A stretch of DNA of 64,000 bases from Paenibacillus sp. FSL R10-2734 (GTDB taxonomy: Bacteria; Bacillota; Bacilli; Paenibacillales; Paenibacillaceae), in the NCBI RefSeq assembly GCF_037963865.1, contig NZ_CP150170.1, positions 868,001 to 932,000 of the forward strand, read 5' to 3'. Position 1 is the stretch's first letter. Each line of letters opens with the position of its first letter. The notes under the pieces are model-generated. The model saw only the letters and a list, made by a program, of their open reading frames with translations. It was not told the origin of the DNA and made no database searches. Shown piece after piece: positions 1 through 7,695 of this stretch. A program made the position numbers and the translations under genes.

Positions 1-656
1 CAATCGAAATATTGGCTGATCAGGGCGGTGGTTTTCTCCAACAGAATGCTTGGAGAGATGCATTCACTAGCCGTTAGATTCAAAGCACCGCTGAATTCCC
101 CTAATTTGGCGTACAGATTCGCACGGCGCTGCTCAGTGCTATATAGCTGCATTCGCTCAATGGCACTGCCGATTTGCAAGGCCACGGATTGCAGTAAAGC
201 CAGCTCACTGTCGGCGTAATGTGCTTTGCCTGGTGCAGCTACATTCATAAGCCCCAAGTAGCGATCACCTGAATGCAGTGGAATGGTAGCGTGGTGGGTG
301 ATTCCCAAAGTGTCGCCCCAATTATACTGCCTAGCATTACTCAGCCGTTTGCAGTTTAGAATGTTGACGGCATGCTCTAACCGTCCGTCCCATAGGCGGT
401 CTAAGCACCAGCAACTTCCGCACTGCATCGGTTGTTTATTGTCCCGTTGCAGCGCTGGCGGTAAACCTCGATCTGCGGCGAATTCATACTCCATATTCTC
501 TTCACTCAGGAAGATCCAGCCTGCCGTATTTCCTGTTAGATCTAGCAGCTTACCCATAACTGTATCGAGCATCGGTTTGAGCTCATTGGAACTATTTAAG
601 GTCTCCGCAATCGTCTTGAGCGTCAATAACTCGTGGATTCCGGTTTCTTCCGGCAT
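1..656 (-). CDS. GAF-domain sensor histidine kinase, N-terminal part (truncated by window edge)
   Basis: Reading leftward from an ATG at 656, the frame stays open to base 1, giving about 218 residues without a stop. The sequence reads as a GAF domain: an N-terminal helix (IHELLTLKTIAETLNSS), a region around residues 45-150, and a closing helix (ALLQSVALQIGSAIERMQLY) of the kind that leads into a DegS/LiaS-type kinase core. A Cys cluster C-x2-C-x-C-x17-C lies in the GAF domain. Oxygen-sensing GAF kinases such as staphylococcal AirS carry a similar Cys set that holds an iron-sulfur cluster, so redox or oxygen sensing is a reasonable inference. The kinase core and any partner response regulator lie outside the window. 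GAF is clear; the kinase assignment is inferred from this architecture. Confidence 0.72.
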   Translation of the reverse strand, partial: MPEETGIHELLTLKTIAETLNSSNELKPMLDTVMGKLLDLTGNTAGWIFLSEENMEYEFAADRGLPPALQRDNKQPMQCGSCWCLDRLWDGRLEHAVNILNCKRLSNARQYNWGDTLGITHHATIPLHSGDRYLGLMNVAAPGKAHYADSELALLQSVALQIGSAIERMQLYSTEQRRANLYAKLGEFSGALNLTASECISPSILLEKTTALISQYFD

Positions 657-763
657 GAGGTTCTCCCCTTTAGGTTTATTGAAATAGAAGAAAGTATAAG
701 GTTCTATCTATTGTAACGTACAATGCTTCATTCATTCTCAAATTTTATATAATTATCAGGCTA

Positions 764-810
764 TAAAAAAGGCGGGTCCTTAAGATCTGGTATGACCTTA
801 AAGAACCGCC
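764..810 (-). terminator. Intrinsic terminator of the MATE gene
   Basis: On the minus strand a GC-rich stem (GGCGGTTC against GGACCCGCC, with mismatches) is followed by a T-run. It sits just after the stop codon of the MATE transporter. Confidence 0.75.
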
Positions 811-822
811 AAAGTATATACG

Positions 823-2217
823 TTAATTTACAGCTGCGGGGGTAGTGGAAGGCGTGCTGTGTTCTACATCATCATCATGCTGAATAAGTCCGTGCTTCTC
901 CCAAGCTCGGCTCTTCCAACGGAAATACATAATGACAGCTCTTGTCCACTCATCGGCTGCAGTGGCAATCCACACACCGGCTAATCCTAGATTGAGTTGG
1001 AACACCAGGAAATAGCCAAGGGGTAAGCTCATGCAGACCATGGAGATCAGTCCCATATATACTGGAAACTTCGCATCGCCCGAGGCGCGTAGTGAGTTAA
1101 TGATGACCAAATTGGTTGTGCGCCCGGTCTCTAGGAAGAAACTAAGCAGTATAACCTGAGCCCCCATCAGAATGATGTTCTCATTGTCTGTGAAGAGACC
1201 AAATAGAGGTACCCGGAAGACAATCACCAGAGCATCTATTATTACTGTGACCAGTAGCGCCCACTTCACACTGGAGAATACACGCTTATAAGCCTCCTCG
1301 GAGCGCCTAGCTCCCACCAGATGTCCTACGACAATGGAGGTTCCCATGGAGACAGCTACACTGAATAAATAAATATAATTGGAAATATTGAGCGCGTATT
1401 GGCGAGTAGCCATAGCTTCAGCACCCAGATAGGTAATATACAGCGTGAATACAAGCTGACAGGATTGATAGATAATCGATTCAAAAGCGGACGGGATACC
1501 GATTTTGAGAATTTGCTGCACATATTTTTTAGAAAGATGAATGTAGTAGGTTAGTTTCACCCGTACCTCCATTACTCTGTAGAGTAGCAGGAAGAAAATA
1601 ATAAGGCAGATAAACCGGCTGATCACCGTTGAGATAGCCGCACCTTCCACACCTAACGCTGGAAGTCCAAAATGACCATAGATGAGAAGATAGTTACCCA
1701 CCACATGAATAATGTTCATCAGCAAGGATACGACCATCGTCTGTTTGGTGAAGCCGTGCGTACGGATCGTGGTCGCCAGAGCGTTGATTAATGCTTGTAG
1801 AAAAATACCGCCCCCGACAATATGCATATAGGATTTAGCGTAAACGAGAATATCCCCTTTTACATTCAGGGCAGTCAGTAGAGTCCCTCCGAATATCAAC
1901 AAAAACGTACTTAACAGGATGCCTACTAACAGATTTAGGGTAATGGCATTGCCGGTTACTTGAGCGGCTTCCAGAGGCTTTTTGGAACCGAGGTATTGGG
2001 AGACCACAATGGCTGCTCCGTTACCAATTACACTGAGGACTAGAATTGCTATCGCAATGATCTGATTCGCTGCACCGACACCCGATACGGCATCGTCCGA
2101 CACCGAGCTAATCATAAAAGTATCCACACTACCCATGAGCATAAATAGAAACAGCTCCAGGAATATCGGCCAAGTCAGTTTTACCAGGTTGAATTCCTGG
2201 TGAATATTGTGCTTCAT
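823..2217 (-). CDS. MATE family efflux transporter
   Basis: The 464-residue product is an integral membrane protein with about twelve hydrophobic segments in two related halves. The first half opens with LTWPIFLELFLFMLMGSVDTFM, the usual MATE N-terminal signature, and GNGAAIVVSQYLG matches the conserved loop of the family. MATE proteins export cationic drugs or metabolites using a Na+ or H+ gradient; the substrate cannot be read from sequence. A ribosome binding site (AAGAAGG) precedes the ATG at 2217. The C-terminus is a polar tail rich in Asp, Ser, Thr and Pro. The gene stands alone, divergent from hxlA, and has its own terminator. Confidence 0.9.
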   Translation of the reverse strand: MKHNIHQEFNLVKLTWPIFLELFLFMLMGSVDTFMISSVSDDAVSGVGAANQIIAIAILVLSVIGNGAAIVVSQYLGSKKPLEAAQVTGNAITLNLLVGILLSTFLLIFGGTLLTALNVKGDILVYAKSYMHIVGGGIFLQALINALATTIRTHGFTKQTMVVSLLMNIIHVVGNYLLIYGHFGLPALGVEGAAISTVISRFICLIIFFLLLYRVMEVRVKLTYYIHLSKKYVQQILKIGIPSAFESIIYQSCQLVFTLYITYLGAEAMATRQYALNISNYIYLFSVAVSMGTSIVVGHLVGARRSEEAYKRVFSSVKWALLVTVIIDALVIVFRVPLFGLFTDNENIILMGAQVILLSFFLETGRTTNLVIINSLRASGDAKFPVYMGLISMVCMSLPLGYFLVFQLNLGLAGVWIATAADEWTRAVIMYFRWKSRAWEKHGLIQHDDDVEHSTPSTTPAAVN

Positions 2218-2481
2218 TGTACACCCTTCTTACATCATGATTAAGTTCCTGTTATTCCATAAACAAACTGTAATGTTAGCACAGCTTTCATGAAAATGCA
2301 GTACTTTTACAAAAATATGACAAAACGCAGTTGGTTTCTGAAAAGATAATGCCAGTAGTTGCACAATAGTATCCTCTAGGTAACTACATCACAATAAAGT
2401 GCCTACTTCCCCTAAGGGGTGTAAGGATCTACAATTTGTACATGACTTACTAAAATATATTAATGAGGAGTGCAAATAAAT

Positions 2482-3114
2482 ATGAAATTACAATTAGCGC
2501 TGGATCTAGTAGACATTACGGGAGCAAAAGAGATTGTTTCGGAAGTTGCTGAATATATAGATATCGTTGAAATTGGAACACCTATCGTTATTAATGAAGG
2601 CTTACATGCGGTGAAAGCAATCAAGGAAGCTTTTCCTGCTTTGACCGTATTGGCTGATTTAAAAATTATGGATGCTGGCGGATATGAAGTGATGAAGGCG
2701 GTGGAAGCTGGTGCGGATATCGTTACTGTGCTTGGTGTGTCCGATGATGCTACCATTAGAGGTGCAGTGGAGGAAGCTAAGAAGACAAATAAAGAGATTC
2801 TAGTTGACCTGATTAATGTAAAAGATATTAAGACAAGAGCGGCTGAAGTAGATGCACTTGGCGTAGACTATGTCTGCGTGCACTCTGGGTACGATCACCA
2901 AGCGGAAGGAAAGAATTCTTTTGCTGATTTGAATGCGATTAAGAGTGTGGTTAAGCAGGCCAAAACAGCTATCGCTGGGGGGATCAAGCTGAGCACACTT
3001 CCGGAAGTTATCGCAGCGAATCCTGATCTTGTTATCGTTGGCGGCGGCATCACAGGCGAAGCTGACCAAAAGGCGGCTGCTGCAGAAATGAAGCGTCTAG
3101 TTAGCCAGGCGTAA
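2482..3114 (+). CDS. hxlA: 3-hexulose-6-phosphate synthase
   Basis: This 210-residue TIM-barrel enzyme condenses formaldehyde with ribulose 5-phosphate to give D-arabino-3-hexulose 6-phosphate, the first step of the ribulose monophosphate pathway, used in non-methylotrophs for formaldehyde detoxification. Family landmarks are MKLQLALDLVDI at the N-terminus, DLKIMDAGGYEV (the D-x-K-x-x-D phosphate and metal motif), VHSGYDHQAEGK, and the phosphate-binding IVGGGITGEAD at the C-terminus. I chose the ATG at 2482 because GAGGAG ends at 2470; a GTG at 2470 would overlap that ribosome binding site. The stop is 7 bases before the next gene, hxlB, so the two are co-transcribed and probably translationally linked. 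Confidence 0.95.
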   Translation: MKLQLALDLVDITGAKEIVSEVAEYIDIVEIGTPIVINEGLHAVKAIKEAFPALTVLADLKIMDAGGYEVMKAVEAGADIVTVLGVSDDATIRGAVEEAKKTNKEILVDLINVKDIKTRAAEVDALGVDYVCVHSGYDHQAEGKNSFADLNAIKSVVKQAKTAIAGGIKLSTLPEVIAANPDLVIVGGGITGEADQKAAAAEMKRLVSQA

Positions 3115-3121
3115 GATTACA

Positions 3122-3679
3122 ATGGATACATTGAAATATGCGCAGCAAATTATAGAGGAGCTTCAGCGCTCCATCTCTCAGCTTGATCATAAAGAGGCTG
3201 AACGAATGGCTGAACTTCTTCTTCAGGCGAACAAGGTATTTGTGGCTGGGGCTGGTAGATCAGGACTGATGGGACGAGCCTTTGCAATGCGTTTAATGCA
3301 TGTCGGTAAAGAGGTATATGTCGTAGGTGAGACGGTGACCCCGGGGATTGAACCAGGTGATGTGCTTGTGCTCGGTTCCGGTTCAGGAGAGACGAAAGGG
3401 CTGATCTCTATGGCCGAGAAGGCCAAAGGAGTGGGTGCAGAGGTTATTGCCGTTACGATTGTGCCGGATTCCACCGTCGGACGTTTAGCAAGTTATGTAG
3501 TAAAGCTGCCAGGGTCTCCAAAAGATCAGGTAAGTGGGAGTTACAGTACGATACAGCCGATGGCTTCTTTGTTTGAACAGACGATGTTAGTCTTTTATGA
3601 TGCGGTTATTCTGCGAATGATGGAGAAGACAGGGCAAACGACTAAGCAGATGTTCGGCAAGCATGCTAATTTAGAGTAA
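3122..3679 (+). CDS. hxlB: 6-phospho-3-hexuloisomerase
   Basis: The 185-residue product is a SIS-domain sugar isomerase that converts the hexulose 6-phosphate made by HxlA into fructose 6-phosphate, completing formaldehyde fixation. VFVAGAGRSGLMGRAFAMRLMH and LVLGSGSGETKGLISMAEKAK are the two SIS sugar-phosphate binding segments, and GSYSTIQPMASLFEQ is typical of the family near the C-terminus. Its length matches the family. It begins 7 bases after hxlA and is followed by an intrinsic terminator, so hxlAB is a two-gene unit. Confidence 0.95.
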   Translation: MDTLKYAQQIIEELQRSISQLDHKEAERMAELLLQANKVFVAGAGRSGLMGRAFAMRLMHVGKEVYVVGETVTPGIEPGDVLVLGSGSGETKGLISMAEKAKGVGAEVIAVTIVPDSTVGRLASYVVKLPGSPKDQVSGSYSTIQPMASLFEQTMLVFYDAVILRMMEKTGQTTKQMFGKHANLE

Positions 3680-3687
3680 GCTTACAG

Positions 3688-3725
3688 AAACGAATGCCTT
3701 CCTATAAGGAGGATATTCGTTTTTG
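3688..3725 (+). terminator. Intrinsic terminator after hxlAB
   Basis: The stem AAACGAAT-x-CCTTCCT-ATA-AGGAGG-x-ATTCGTTT is followed by further T residues. It separates hxlAB from the regulator gene, which therefore probably has its own transcript or depends on read-through. Confidence 0.75.
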
Positions 3726-3763
3726 TGTTAGTATGATAACGGGAGAGAGGAGGCGCTTTATGT

Positions 3764-4141
3764 ATGGCAACTGAGATTAAAGACCGCATAAACTTGAAGG
3801 AAATTAATTGTGAGAAGGAATTGACGCTTGCGGTTATCGGAGGTAAATGGAAGCTGATTATCCTATGGCATCTTGGGCTTGAAGGGACTAAACGGTTTAG
3901 TGAGCTGAAGAAGCTGATTCCTCATATTACACAAAAAATGTTGACCAACCAACTACGTGAGCTTGAAGAGGACCAGTTGGTTCTAAGAAAAGTATATGCC
4001 GAGGTTCCCCCAAAAGTAGAATATTCCTTGACGTCATATGGCCAAAGTCTGCTTCCGGTTCTTCGATTGATGTACGATTGGGGTAAAAATTACGGAGAAA
4101 ATGTGATCTGGAAAGACACACCACCAGAAGAAAGATGCTAA
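3764..4141 (+). CDS. hxlR: HxlR-type winged-helix transcriptional regulator
   Basis: The 125-residue protein is a compact HxlR/MarR-like winged helix: CEKELTLAVIGGKWKLIILWHL is the conserved N-terminal block with the hallmark Cys and GGKWK, followed by FSELKKLIPHITQKMLTNQLRELE (recognition helix) and KVEYSLTSYGQSLLPVL (wing and last helix). In Bacillus subtilis HxlR activates hxlAB in response to formaldehyde, and the adjacency here supports that role. The ATG at 3764 is used because an upstream ATG at 3760 meets a stop after three codons; GAGGAGG at 3747-3753 serves the chosen start. Unlike B. subtilis, where hxlR is divergent, here it lies downstream of hxlAB in the same direction. Confidence 0.88.
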   Translation: MATEIKDRINLKEINCEKELTLAVIGGKWKLIILWHLGLEGTKRFSELKKLIPHITQKMLTNQLRELEEDQLVLRKVYAEVPPKVEYSLTSYGQSLLPVLRLMYDWGKNYGENVIWKDTPPEERC

Positions 4142-4161
4142 ACAAATAGTTTTTATACATT

Positions 4162-4205
4162 AAAAATCCCTGAGAGGTCTGGATAGACTTCTACAGGGAT
4201 TTTGT
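4162..4205. terminator. Bidirectional terminator between hxlR and pepT
   Basis: AAAATCCCTG and CAGGGATTTT form a strong stem with an inner AGTCTATCC/GGTCT-type pairing, with A-run and T-run on the two sides. It lies between two convergent genes and can serve both. Confidence 0.85.
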
Positions 4206-4241
4206 TGTGTGAACTATGGAGTGACTAACTCAGATGCCGAT

Positions 4242-5474
4242 TTAAGCTTTCTGTTCGAACAGCTTAGCAATCTCCACGATGACGTTTACCGCTTTTACCA
4301 TGTTGTCAGCAGAGGCGTATTCGAATTTACCGTGGAAATTTTCGCCTCCAGTGAAAATATTAGGTGTAGGTAAACCCATGTAGGAAAGCTGCGAGCCATC
4401 TGTACCCCCGCGAATCGGGCGGATGATCGGTGTGATGTTAAGATTCTCCATCGCCTCATGGGCAATATCGACGATATGTCGCACGGGTTCGATTTTTTCG
4501 CCCATATTGTAATATTGGTCTTTCATTTCAAGTACGATGTTTTCTTCACCGTGGATGCTCTTGAATTCATCGACGATGGTAGAAAGATAGGTTTTACGTG
4601 CCTCGAATTTCTCGCGGTCGAAGTCACGGATAATATATTGAAGCTTGCTGAACTCCGGTGTGCCTTCTATGGAGCTGAGGTGGTAGAAGCCTTCATAACC
4701 GTCTGTGAATTCTGGGGCTTCCTCAGAAGGGAGTCTAAGATGTAGTGCCATGGCAATTTTTGCGGAATGAATCATTTTTCCTTTTGCGGTACCAGGGTGT
4801 ACGTTGACGCCGTAGATAGAGATTTTGGCAGATGCGGCATTAAAGCTTTCATATTCTAGTTCTCCCAGAGGACCGCCGTCCACAGTGTAAGCATAGGAAG
4901 CATTAAAAGCAGCAACGTCAAATTTGTGAGGCCCGCGACCGATTTCTTCGTCCGGTGTGAAGGCGACTCTAATCTTGCCATGTTTAATTTCAGGATGCTG
5001 AAGGAGGTAATTCATAGCTGTCATAATCTCCGCAATACCGGCTTTATTATCTGCGCCAAGCAAGGTGGTGCCGTCGGTTGTTATTAATGTGTGGCCTTTA
5101 TATTCTGTCAGCTCCGGGAAGCTCGCGGTGGATAATACAACATTCAACTCTTTGTTCAAAATAATATCTTTGCCATCGTAGTTATCCACGATCTGCGGCT
5201 TTACATTCGTTCCAGTGAAATCAGTCGCCGTATCCAGATGTGCCAAGAAACCAATGGTTGGAACATCCTTCTCTGTATTCGCTGGGAGCGTAGCCATGAC
5301 ATAACCATGCTCGTCCACCTGCACTTCAGCCATGCCGATTTCCTTGAGCTCTAGGGCCAGCTTGTGAGCCAGCACCATCTGCCCTGGGGTGGAAGGACAA
5401 GTCTCATTATCCTCGTTAGATTGGGTATCCATTTGAGCATACGAAATAAACCGTTCTACAACCTCTTTTTTCAC
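4242..5474 (-). CDS. pepT: Peptidase T (tripeptide aminopeptidase)
   Basis: This 410-residue M20B zinc metallopeptidase removes the N-terminal residue from tripeptides in the cytoplasm. Metal and catalytic segments are all present: GFLAHLDTATD, TTLLGADNKAGIAEIM, FTPDEEIGRGPHKFD (Glu-Glu), YTVDGGPLGELEYE, and RGGTDGSQLSYMGLPTPNIF with a late His in GGENFHGKFE. The length is normal. Translation starts at a GTG at 5474 with GAGGAG about 10 bases upstream; no in-frame ATG lies near. It is the last gene on the minus strand after the sortase and its substrate, about 100 bases downstream of the sortase stop, so partial co-transcription is possible. Confidence 0.95.
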   Translation of the reverse strand: MKKEVVERFISYAQMDTQSNEDNETCPSTPGQMVLAHKLALELKEIGMAEVQVDEHGYVMATLPANTEKDVPTIGFLAHLDTATDFTGTNVKPQIVDNYDGKDIILNKELNVVLSTASFPELTEYKGHTLITTDGTTLLGADNKAGIAEIMTAMNYLLQHPEIKHGKIRVAFTPDEEIGRGPHKFDVAAFNASYAYTVDGGPLGELEYESFNAASAKISIYGVNVHPGTAKGKMIHSAKIAMALHLRLPSEEAPEFTDGYEGFYHLSSIEGTPEFSKLQYIIRDFDREKFEARKTYLSTIVDEFKSIHGEENIVLEMKDQYYNMGEKIEPVRHIVDIAHEAMENLNITPIIRPIRGGTDGSQLSYMGLPTPNIFTGGENFHGKFEYASADNMVKAVNVIVEIAKLFEQKA

Positions 5475-5570
5475 TGTGAGTCATCTCCTCATTACTGTTG
5501 TATCTATATAGTATCACTTTCCATATCCGGTCTCATCCCTGAGGAAGAAGATTGCGAGTTAGGATTAGCT

Positions 5571-6224
5571 TTAATGAGGCAGTGTCTCTTGCTTCACTAG
5601 CTTCGCTGAAAGTAAATACCGATCTGGTGCTGATCCAACGTATGAAAAAGGATAACAGGTGATCAAAGTAAGAATGGCCTTATCGCTTGGTTTTATAGCA
5701 CCGCGTTCATTCCCGTCTACAATCGTGCTACCTGTCACCTCATAGATAAACGTACCATCCGTGCTTTCCAGTTCGATCAGATCCCCTGCGACAAGTTCTC
5801 CTAGATTGCGGAATACGGTATCGCGGTGTCCAGCAAGTACACTATTACCGGCAGCGCCGATACCTGCGCTACCTATATAGTGTCCGGCTCCTTTTTTTAA
5901 CTCGGGGCTTTCAGTACCCTCCAGAATAGCCGCCTTTTTATTTAAGGTAGGGAAGCGGATTTCTCCAATCACCTCACCCTCTGTATAGGACAGAGGAGAA
6001 GCTGATTGTTCTTTTGGCGAACTGACCATTCCCTTAGGAAGCGGGTTCTCTTCGGTTGGAAGGGGGCGGGCGAGGGCTTCCTCCCTCTTTTTTGCCCAAT
6101 CATTTAGGGCTTGTTTGGCCTCAATCGGTGCTTTGACCACTTGTACGACTGAATAAATCAGCAGAACTAAAGAGAGTATGAAGATTAGCTTCACGGCTAG
6201 TAAGACACCATTACGCTTCTTCAT
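5571..6224 (-). CDS. Class D sortase
   Basis: The 217-residue product is a membrane-anchored cysteine transpeptidase with one N-terminal transmembrane segment (about residues 8-30) and an extracellular sortase beta-barrel. Catalytic residues are visible: His133 in LAGHRDTVF, Cys190 in TLITCYPF and Arg202 in APDRYLLSA. The TLxTCYPF signature is that of class D (YhcS / SrtC-like) enzymes. It lies 34 bases downstream of a surface protein ending in LPNTA, the motif used by Bacillus anthracis SrtC, so this is almost certainly a dedicated sortase-substrate pair. Short hydrophilic linker residues (40-75) are rich in Pro and Glu. Confidence 0.93.
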   Translation of the reverse strand: MKKRNGVLLAVKLIFILSLVLLIYSVVQVVKAPIEAKQALNDWAKKREEALARPLPTEENPLPKGMVSSPKEQSASPLSYTEGEVIGEIRFPTLNKKAAILEGTESPELKKGAGHYIGSAGIGAAGNSVLAGHRDTVFRNLGELVAGDLIELESTDGTFIYEVTGSTIVDGNERGAIKPSDKAILTLITCYPFSYVGSAPDRYLLSAKLVKQETLPH

Positions 6225-6258
6225 ACTCTCACCTCCGGACTTATGTTATCGAATGTTA

Positions 6259-7221
6259 TTATTTCTTCGATTTCAATCTGCGCATGATGATCACGCTGAT
6301 TACCGCAATAGCTAAGCTGGCAAGAATTAAGTTATACCAAGGCTCAGCGGTATTTGGAAGCTTGTTGCCTGCCTCTGGTGCTCCAAGTGGAAGCTCATCA
6401 TCTGGCAAGGTTGTTTCAGTGCTTGGTTGTGGTGTTGCACTGATAGTTTGGCTGCCAGTACCTGGTGATGCTGAAGGCTCATTACTGCTTCCGCCCATTG
6501 GGATAGGTTCTTCAGTAACGCTAATTTCGTCTACTGCAGGCGGTGAAGCTGTAGGTGTAGTCGATGGTGTTGGTGTAGCTGTTGGTGGCACCGATTGACC
6601 TGGTGTTACGACAGCTGTAGGTGAAGTTGTAGTTGATGGTGAATCCGTAGGTGTCGGTGAAGCTACAGGTGTAGCTGTTGGTGTTTCAGTAGGTGTTGTA
6701 GTCGGTTCAGTTGTAGCTGTCGGTGTTGGACTAGGTTCAGCGGATGGACCTGGTCCTCCGGAAGCGGAGAACTCAAAAGCTACGGTCGTGGACTTCCCCT
6801 GATATTCGTTGCCGGCTTCCCATGGGAAGGTTACATTCATTTGGATTACACTCTGCTCACCTCCAGCGAGCGAACCGATGGTCACTCTGCCGGCAGCTTC
6901 GCTCATCACTCCCGAATAGATGATTACTCCCTCTTTTTCGAGTGTCATTTGGAGGATATTGTACAACTCTACGTCTCCAGAGATAAATTTAAAGTCTACA
7001 AAGTAATCAAAGCCTTCTGTGCCGTTGTTAATAATCGTGTACTCTGAGCTCATTTCGTCGCCTGGCTTCATATTGTTCATGGTAGCTGTGCTCGTGGTAT
7101 GAGAATTCACAGTAAGTTTAATGGTATCCTGAGCGCTTACCCCTCCAGCGTGCCATATTACTCCTACCAGAATAATCAGAACGTAAGCAGCTATGAAGAC
7201 CAAGTGGTGTTTCTTCTTCAC
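6259..7221 (-). CDS. LPNTA-anchored surface protein with camelysin/TasA-like domain and Thr/Pro-rich stalk
   Basis: This 320-residue protein has a signal peptide (residues 1-30, ending GGVSA), a beta-rich domain of about 130 residues, a Pro-Thr-Ser low-complexity stalk (about 165-275), the sorting motif LPNTA at 288-292, a hydrophobic segment and a basic tail MRRLKSKK. NNMKPGDEMSSEYTIINNG and LAGGEQSVIQMNVTFPW resemble the core of TasA/camelysin-type surface and biofilm proteins, which I take as a domain-level similarity, not proof of a fibre role. LPNTA is the class D sortase motif, and the next gene is such a sortase. The start is a GTG at 7221 with GGAG 8 bases upstream. Its long leader holds a nested RNA structure. 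Confidence 0.85.
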   Translation of the reverse strand: MKKKHHLVFIAAYVLIILVGVIWHAGGVSAQDTIKLTVNSHTTSTATMNNMKPGDEMSSEYTIINNGTEGFDYFVDFKFISGDVELYNILQMTLEKEGVIIYSGVMSEAAGRVTIGSLAGGEQSVIQMNVTFPWEAGNEYQGKSTTVAFEFSASGGPGPSAEPSPTPTATTEPTTTPTETPTATPVASPTPTDSPSTTTSPTAVVTPGQSVPPTATPTPSTTPTASPPAVDEISVTEEPIPMGGSSNEPSASPGTGSQTISATPQPSTETTLPDDELPLGAPEAGNKLPNTAEPWYNLILASLAIAVISVIIMRRLKSKK

Positions 7222-7279
7222 TTTCCTCGCTCCTTTCTCCTGAGCCCGTTATAGCTGTTGGTGAACAAAATTTGCGAAC

Positions 7280-7375
7280 TTCCGGCAAAATCCTCCGTAC
7301 TTTCCTATTGTTCCATCCCGCATTGTCGAAATAAGTAGTTTCGCAAGGTACTACTTCGGTGATGGTGTGCCGGAA
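7280..7375 (-). promoter_or_regulatory. Candidate structured 5' leader RNA of the LPNTA protein
   Basis: Three nested perfect helices are visible: TTCCGGCA/TGCCGGAA (8 bp, 7280-7287 with 7368-7375), CCATC/GATGG (7313-7317 with 7361-7365) and AAGTAGT/ACTACTT (7333-7339 with 7350-7356, 10-base loop). The element lies downstream of a good promoter and about 60 bases before the GTG start, so it is transcribed. I do not recognise it as a known riboswitch class; the core of c-di-GMP-I, c-di-GMP-II and T-box is absent. Confidence 0.5.
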
Positions 7376-7423
7376 TCTCCAAAAGAACGAAAGGAGAGTG
7401 CATTGCTAAAAAACAAATCGTTC

Positions 7424-7452
7424 GTTATAGCGAATACATAAAGTATAATCAA
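7424..7452 (-). promoter_or_regulatory. Sigma-A-type promoter for the LPNTA protein / sortase unit
   Basis: On the minus strand TTGATT (7447-7452) and TATAAC (7424-7429) are separated by 17 bases. Transcription would start near 7417 and give a leader of about 195 bases. Upstream of the -35 is a 10-base direct repeat AAAATGATAT (7451-7460 and 7468-7477), possibly a regulator site. Confidence 0.6.
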
Positions 7453-7615
7453 AATGATATCTAAAGAAAAATGATATATTACAACTAATTCGATCATATT
7501 CGCTTAAATAATAAGTAAGGGATCTATTTATCGAATGATATCTCTCTATATCTCTTTATTTTTATGGTTTTTCATAATTTTAGAGTGTTTTATTAAGAAC
7601 GATTTAAAAACGAAA

Positions 7616-7681
7616 CAAAAAAGGCAAGACGCATATCTGAAAACGGGACAATTCCCTGAATCAGATATCGTTTTGCCTTTG
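7616..7681. terminator. Long bidirectional terminator hairpin after the luciferase-like gene
   Basis: AAAGGCAA-x-ACG-x-ATATCTGA pairs with TCAGATAT-CGT-TTTGCCTTT, about 20 paired bases. On the minus strand it ends in a T-run, so it terminates the monooxygenase gene. The remaining gap from 7453 to 7615 is AT-rich and shows no convincing gene. Confidence 0.82.
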
Positions 7682-7695
7682 TTAAAAATACAATC

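Noticed and set aside
7280..7375. c-di-GMP riboswitch for the LPNTA leader
   Set aside because: Neither class I nor class II conserved core sequences are present on either strand.
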